Positions 60,504 to 64,000 of a stretch of 64,000 nt of DNA are shown piece after piece. The translations under genes were made by a program, and so were the position numbers. Source of the DNA: Apostichopus japonicus (taxonomy: Eukaryota; Echinodermata; Holothuroidea; Aspidochirotida; Stichopodidae); assembly GCF_037975245.1 (NCBI RefSeq), contig NC_092573.1, positions 7,118,501 to 7,182,500 on the forward strand. Reading direction: 5' to 3'. Below the pieces are notes generated by a model, which searched no databases, was not told the origin of the DNA, and saw nothing but the letters and a program-made list of their open reading frames with translations. Every line of letters starts with the position of its first letter. Position 1 is the first letter of the stretch.

Positions 60504-60735
60504 GGAGTGTTAGCTCAGTGGTTAACGCCGGTGCCTTTCAATCATAAGGTCCAGAGTTCGAGTCACTACAAGATTAATGTATGTCGTCCAGTTACAGAGT
60601 TGTTGACAATTGACAATTCATAATCATGGACATTAAATATGAGTGTAAGAAACTTCCGTCAGCTTGCGTCTTTGATAAGCCAATGAGGCTTCTTCATGAG
60701 TTCCTGCTTGCAGGAGGATCTAAAATACATACATA
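60504..60735 (+). mobile_element. tRNA-derived SINE (family A), full-length copy
   Basis: The plus strand starts ggagtgttagctcagtggtt, with a B box gagttcgagtcactac, then the shared body (gtcgtccagttacagagttg ... ccaatgaggcttcttcatga) and the tail gatctaaaatacatacata. It is antisense to UNC13. Confidence 0.9.
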
Positions 60736-61796
60736 TTTACTGCCGTTTCTATTTCTTACAAAACCTTAAGAATCCCTCATAGCACAGACAATTTCTCACA
60801 CATCTCTTATCCAGCCTACAGCTCTTATCATATTAAATACTGGACATATACACAAAGCTGCGTCAACAATTTTGGTCACTTCAAATTTCTCGCTTAAATT
60901 GGATGAAGTAATCGATGGGCTGTTAACGCCACATTTTGAGACAGACAGAAAGAAAGAAAGAACCGACGGAGGTGTTTTTGCCAAAGTGTTCTGTGGACAA
61001 TTGTCTCGTGGGAAATAACTACCATTGAGAGTTATCTCAAGGGGATAATATCACAGTTTGTGAGAGCAGGCAAGGTCAATGTGCTATACATGTTCAAAAT
61101 GCAGTATATTAAAATAAATTTTAACATTGCAAATTATTACATTTATTTTACTCTCACATAGAGTTAACTTCATAATTTCTACACAGGGTTGTGTCAAACA
61201 TTTTCTACAATTTTGTCTGTTATGTTCGAATTAATGTTGCCTTAATTTTTCAAGTCTCTGCAGTTTTGCATTCACTATTTAGTTTATCAGTATTAACATA
61301 CACTCTCAACACAAATACAACTTACATTAAGTTTGAATTCACACATATGTGGTAAAATGTCTATATAACTGGATATATAGTGATCAAGAATACAGTCTGC
61401 AGTAAATACAAGATATTATGCTGGGTATTTGCCCGCAGTTTAGCTACTGCAAGTAGTTTAGTTAAGTAGAGACCATTAAGAATAATACATACTTTATACA
61501 AAACAACAAATACAAGACATGTTTGAAAGATTATTATTGGCTGTCTGCTGATGAAGACACGTGTAGCCAAAAGAGCTTGGCTGATAAATAGAGTTTGAGG
61601 TTGAGTTTTCAATATCTATTGTGTGTCAATTGAGTCATAGCTACTATCACCTGCCCCCTCAAAGGATCCCCTGACCCTCCTCAGCATCCCCTCAAATCCT
61701 CTCCCTATGCCAGACTTTGAGATCAAACATAATGCTTCAATCTAGGGCAAATTATAGCAAAAGGCTGATATCCTTCCCCATGACTGCACCATTTAT

Positions 61797-62425
61797 TAAC
61801 ATAGCCTCCCACACCTGTTCCTCTAAGTTTAAAGAACTACTCATAGCTTCCTGTAAACGTCCCTTATTTAATATTTATGTTATTAAAACATCTAATCATA
61901 CTAATAATCAGCAGTTATTTTTACAACGTTTAAGCGACCACAAATGTGGGAGAAACCTGCAAGGGCTCATGGATTACAACTCAAATTTGGAATCTTTTCA
62001 ATTTAAGTCAATTCAGATGGGAAAACCATAGATTGCTCTTGGATGAAAATCCGACCTTACTATGACTCCGGCCAGGTATCGAACCCAGAACCTCCTGATT
62101 GCTAAGCCTCATTGCTTCAAAATGCCACCGCCCTTATCCTCTCGACCACAGCATGGGTATAATGCTTACCCAGCTGACATACCTCATTATGACTTAACAT
62201 AGCCACCCCACCTGTTCCTCTAAGTTTATAGAACTACTCATAACTTCCTGCAATGTCCCTTATTTAATATTTATGTTATTAAAACATCTAATCATAATAG
62301 TAATCAGCAGTTATTTTTACAACGATTAAGCAACCACAAATGTGGGAGAGACCCACAAGGGCTTATGGATTACAACTCACATGTGGGTGGCTTCCAATCC
62401 AACTCAAATTTGGAATCTTTTCAAT
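61797..62425. repeat. Local duplication of about 210 bases flanking a SINE
   Basis: 61807-62003 and 62207-62425 share long stretches, such as cacctgttcctctaagttta, cagcagttatttttacaacg and atgtgggaga, with scattered substitutions and one insertion of about 20 bases. The SINE-B copy lies between them. The two copies differ enough that the duplication is not recent. Confidence 0.82.
62030..62156 (-). mobile_element. tRNA(Ser/Leu)-like SINE (family B)
   Basis: On the minus strand, catgctgtggtcgagaggat aagg gives an A box typical of tRNAs with a long variable arm. It is followed by gcggtggcattttgaagcaa, then the B box tctgggttcgatacc. The tail is gtcggattttcatccaagag. It could be a decayed tRNA gene, but the related trace at 57820 favours a SINE. 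Confidence 0.65.
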
Positions 62426-64000
62426 TAAGAAAGTCATTTTAGATGTCCTTTGTTTAATATTTATTTTACTAAAACATCTGCTATTTTTACTGTAAGCTTT
62501 AATACAATGATTACAGATACCTGGTGGATTTTCTGGAGGCATTGTATACAAAGTACTTAGAAATTAAATATATTCAGGGAATTATCTAACACAAATAAAC
62601 TTTGTAGTTAATTTGGAAGTAGAATTGGCTGAAGGTTTTCACTAGCATCAAAAACTGGAGCTCAAGGCAAAATCAGGCAACATTTTTAACTACATTCTGA
62701 ATCAGTGTCAATATTTATTCTGACCTTTGAAATTTATTCTTTTCTGAACAAGTTACCGGTAATGGAAAAGCCAGTCAATAAGATCAACACAAATTGCAAA
62801 GGTTATGTAAATCAATCAGTAAATTAAAGAAATATAAAGTTAAAATGGTGAATATCATCCTGGTATGTAAGATACCATATGAATTCATGGTACTTCTAGC
62901 AGTTTGCCGGAGATAGAACAGAAGGATTCCTTATGGAAGGGTGCAGTTTCTCTTAAAGTCAGCTTTGTAATTTATGTACATGTACACATATATGCATATA
63001 TATGGTTTGTTCTTGTAGTGTATTTGGAGGTGCTGGACACAAAATTAGTCGTTGGGAACTCTTAGTGTGCTTATAAATACTCAATTCTGTCATTTGATAA
63101 CAGCTGAGCAATGTATAACTTAGGAGCATTATACTGTCCATAAGTATAAATAGAGGCTTCATTAATTAAGCTCTCACACACTGATCACCTTGAAACTGGG
63201 AAATGTGATAAGGTTCCCTTGTGGTCTATAGTCTGTACTAACCTGAATAATATTATTCATGAAGGGTTGTTATACAGGCTTTGTAAGAAACTCCACCATG
63301 ACAGATGAGTTGGGGACTCTAACAAGAGGGGAAGTTCCATTGTGATCCATGTTATATACTATACTGTATCATGAGGGATCAACTGGGATCAACTGTAACC
63401 AACCTCACATCTGCATGTAGGAGATCATGGGATGAATGTTTTTAGTCTATGCAGCTGTACCTTTACAGATAGAGGACAATATGAATCCAACATTAATGAT
63501 AACTAAACTACATTTGTCCAATGTTCTGCAACTCTGGCAACTACCCAAAGTATAAAAACAACTTTCAGCAATTTACTGTGACAATCCATTGCACTTAAAA
63601 TGAATGACCTTTTTCTGAAATGAGATGCAGTAGGCCTAAAGTAATATTTTTGCAAGTATATAAATTATTGACATAACTTTGGCAAAATTTACCTACAGAG
63701 AGTACAAAACAGGAGAGCTAGCTAGCTAGCTTCCTGTAAACATCAACAATACCAAAAACTATAAGTAATTCAGTTCTTCAAACCATCAATACCCTTCTCC
63801 CACCCCCCTCCCATCCCCATCAAAGATACCAACTTTTATAGAAATTTGTAGTTTTTAGCATTGCAAGAAAGTTTACGACTTCAGTTCTCATTGAACCAAT
63901 TTTCAAGCAATTACCTCAATATCGTGGACAGAGGAAAAACAGTCAACTTACGTTTTGATATTCTTCAAGTTATGATTTGGTCCAGCCTTTTTAAATCAAT

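Larger units (their letters stand above)
52807..64000 (-). other. UNC13 intron upstream of exon A (first coding exon not seen)
   Basis: No exon encoding the expected start (MSLLC...KKAK-like) with a phase-1 donor was found in these 11.2 kb. The region contains a 421-bp inverted-repeat element (55666-56086), a C/T-rich tract (56437-56512), (AT)n (57515-57572), a SINE-like trace (57820-57905), the 52-bp minisatellite (58190-60010), a SINE (60504-60735), a second SINE type (62030-62156) and a local duplication (61797-62425). The stretches 52807-55660 and 62430-64000 show nothing recognisable. Confidence 0.6.

Noticed and set aside
63952-64000. Minus-strand open piece with KKAG next to a strong donor (gtaagt) at the window end, resembling the first UNC13 exon (VKKAK...).
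   Set aside because: Its open frame ends in phase 2, whereas exon A needs phase 1. In the needed phase there is a TGA. Residues after KKA do not match UNC13.

Overview
This is a 64 kb stretch of an AT-rich, intron-rich animal genome. The only host gene I can support with confidence lies on the minus strand: the 5' (N-terminal) part of an UNC13/Munc13 synaptic-vesicle priming factor. Eight exons, whose splice phases join, cover about 638 codons: the C2A domain (exons at 52707-52806, 37048-37165 and 21534-21657), a coiled-coil-like and disordered linker (18566-18676, 11610-11794), a 941-bp tyrosine- and acid-rich exon (10148-11088), the calmodulin-binding-helix region (9374-9644), and a short exon just before the expected C1 domain (about 6643-6705). 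The first coding exon lies beyond base 64000 or was not recognised. The C1, C2B, MUN and C2C exons lie beyond base 1.

Everything else is intron. The 15.4 kb intron between the second and third visible exons holds the most striking object: a complete Ty3/gypsy-class LTR retrotransposon (23537-29807, minus strand). Its two 447-bp LTRs look identical, it has a 5-bp target duplication (AACAT), and it carries one unbroken 1432-codon gag-pol frame. The pol order is protease, integrase, reverse transcriptase, RNase H, so the integrase lies upstream of the RT as in Ty1/copia. That is the hallmark of Gmr1-like elements, described from deuterostomes. Its Gag carries a region resembling the vertebrate SCAN domain.

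The remaining intron sequence contains five copies of one tRNA-derived SINE (1-203, 42570-42798, 46205-46430, 47226-47408, 60504-60735), a second tRNA-like SINE (62030-62156), two copies of a TTAA-flanked MITE-like element (31670-32024 and 49581-49953), a 421-bp inverted-repeat element with a 6-bp duplication (55666-56086), and three retroposon 3' tails. There are also about a dozen minisatellite arrays with units from about 20 to 90 bp, several (AT)n and homopolymer G/C tracts, and one plus-strand exon-like open stretch (3458-3598) that I cannot identify.

The Gmr1-type element, the SINEs and the UNC13 sequence together suggest an invertebrate deuterostome, perhaps an echinoderm or hemichordate. 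This is an inference, not a species call. I see no bacterial or viral gene cluster, CRISPR array or rRNA. The most unusual items are the young, apparently intact integrase-first retrotransposon in sense orientation inside UNC13, the Tyr-rich UNC13 exon, and repeat arrays that stop within tens of bases of UNC13 splice donors.
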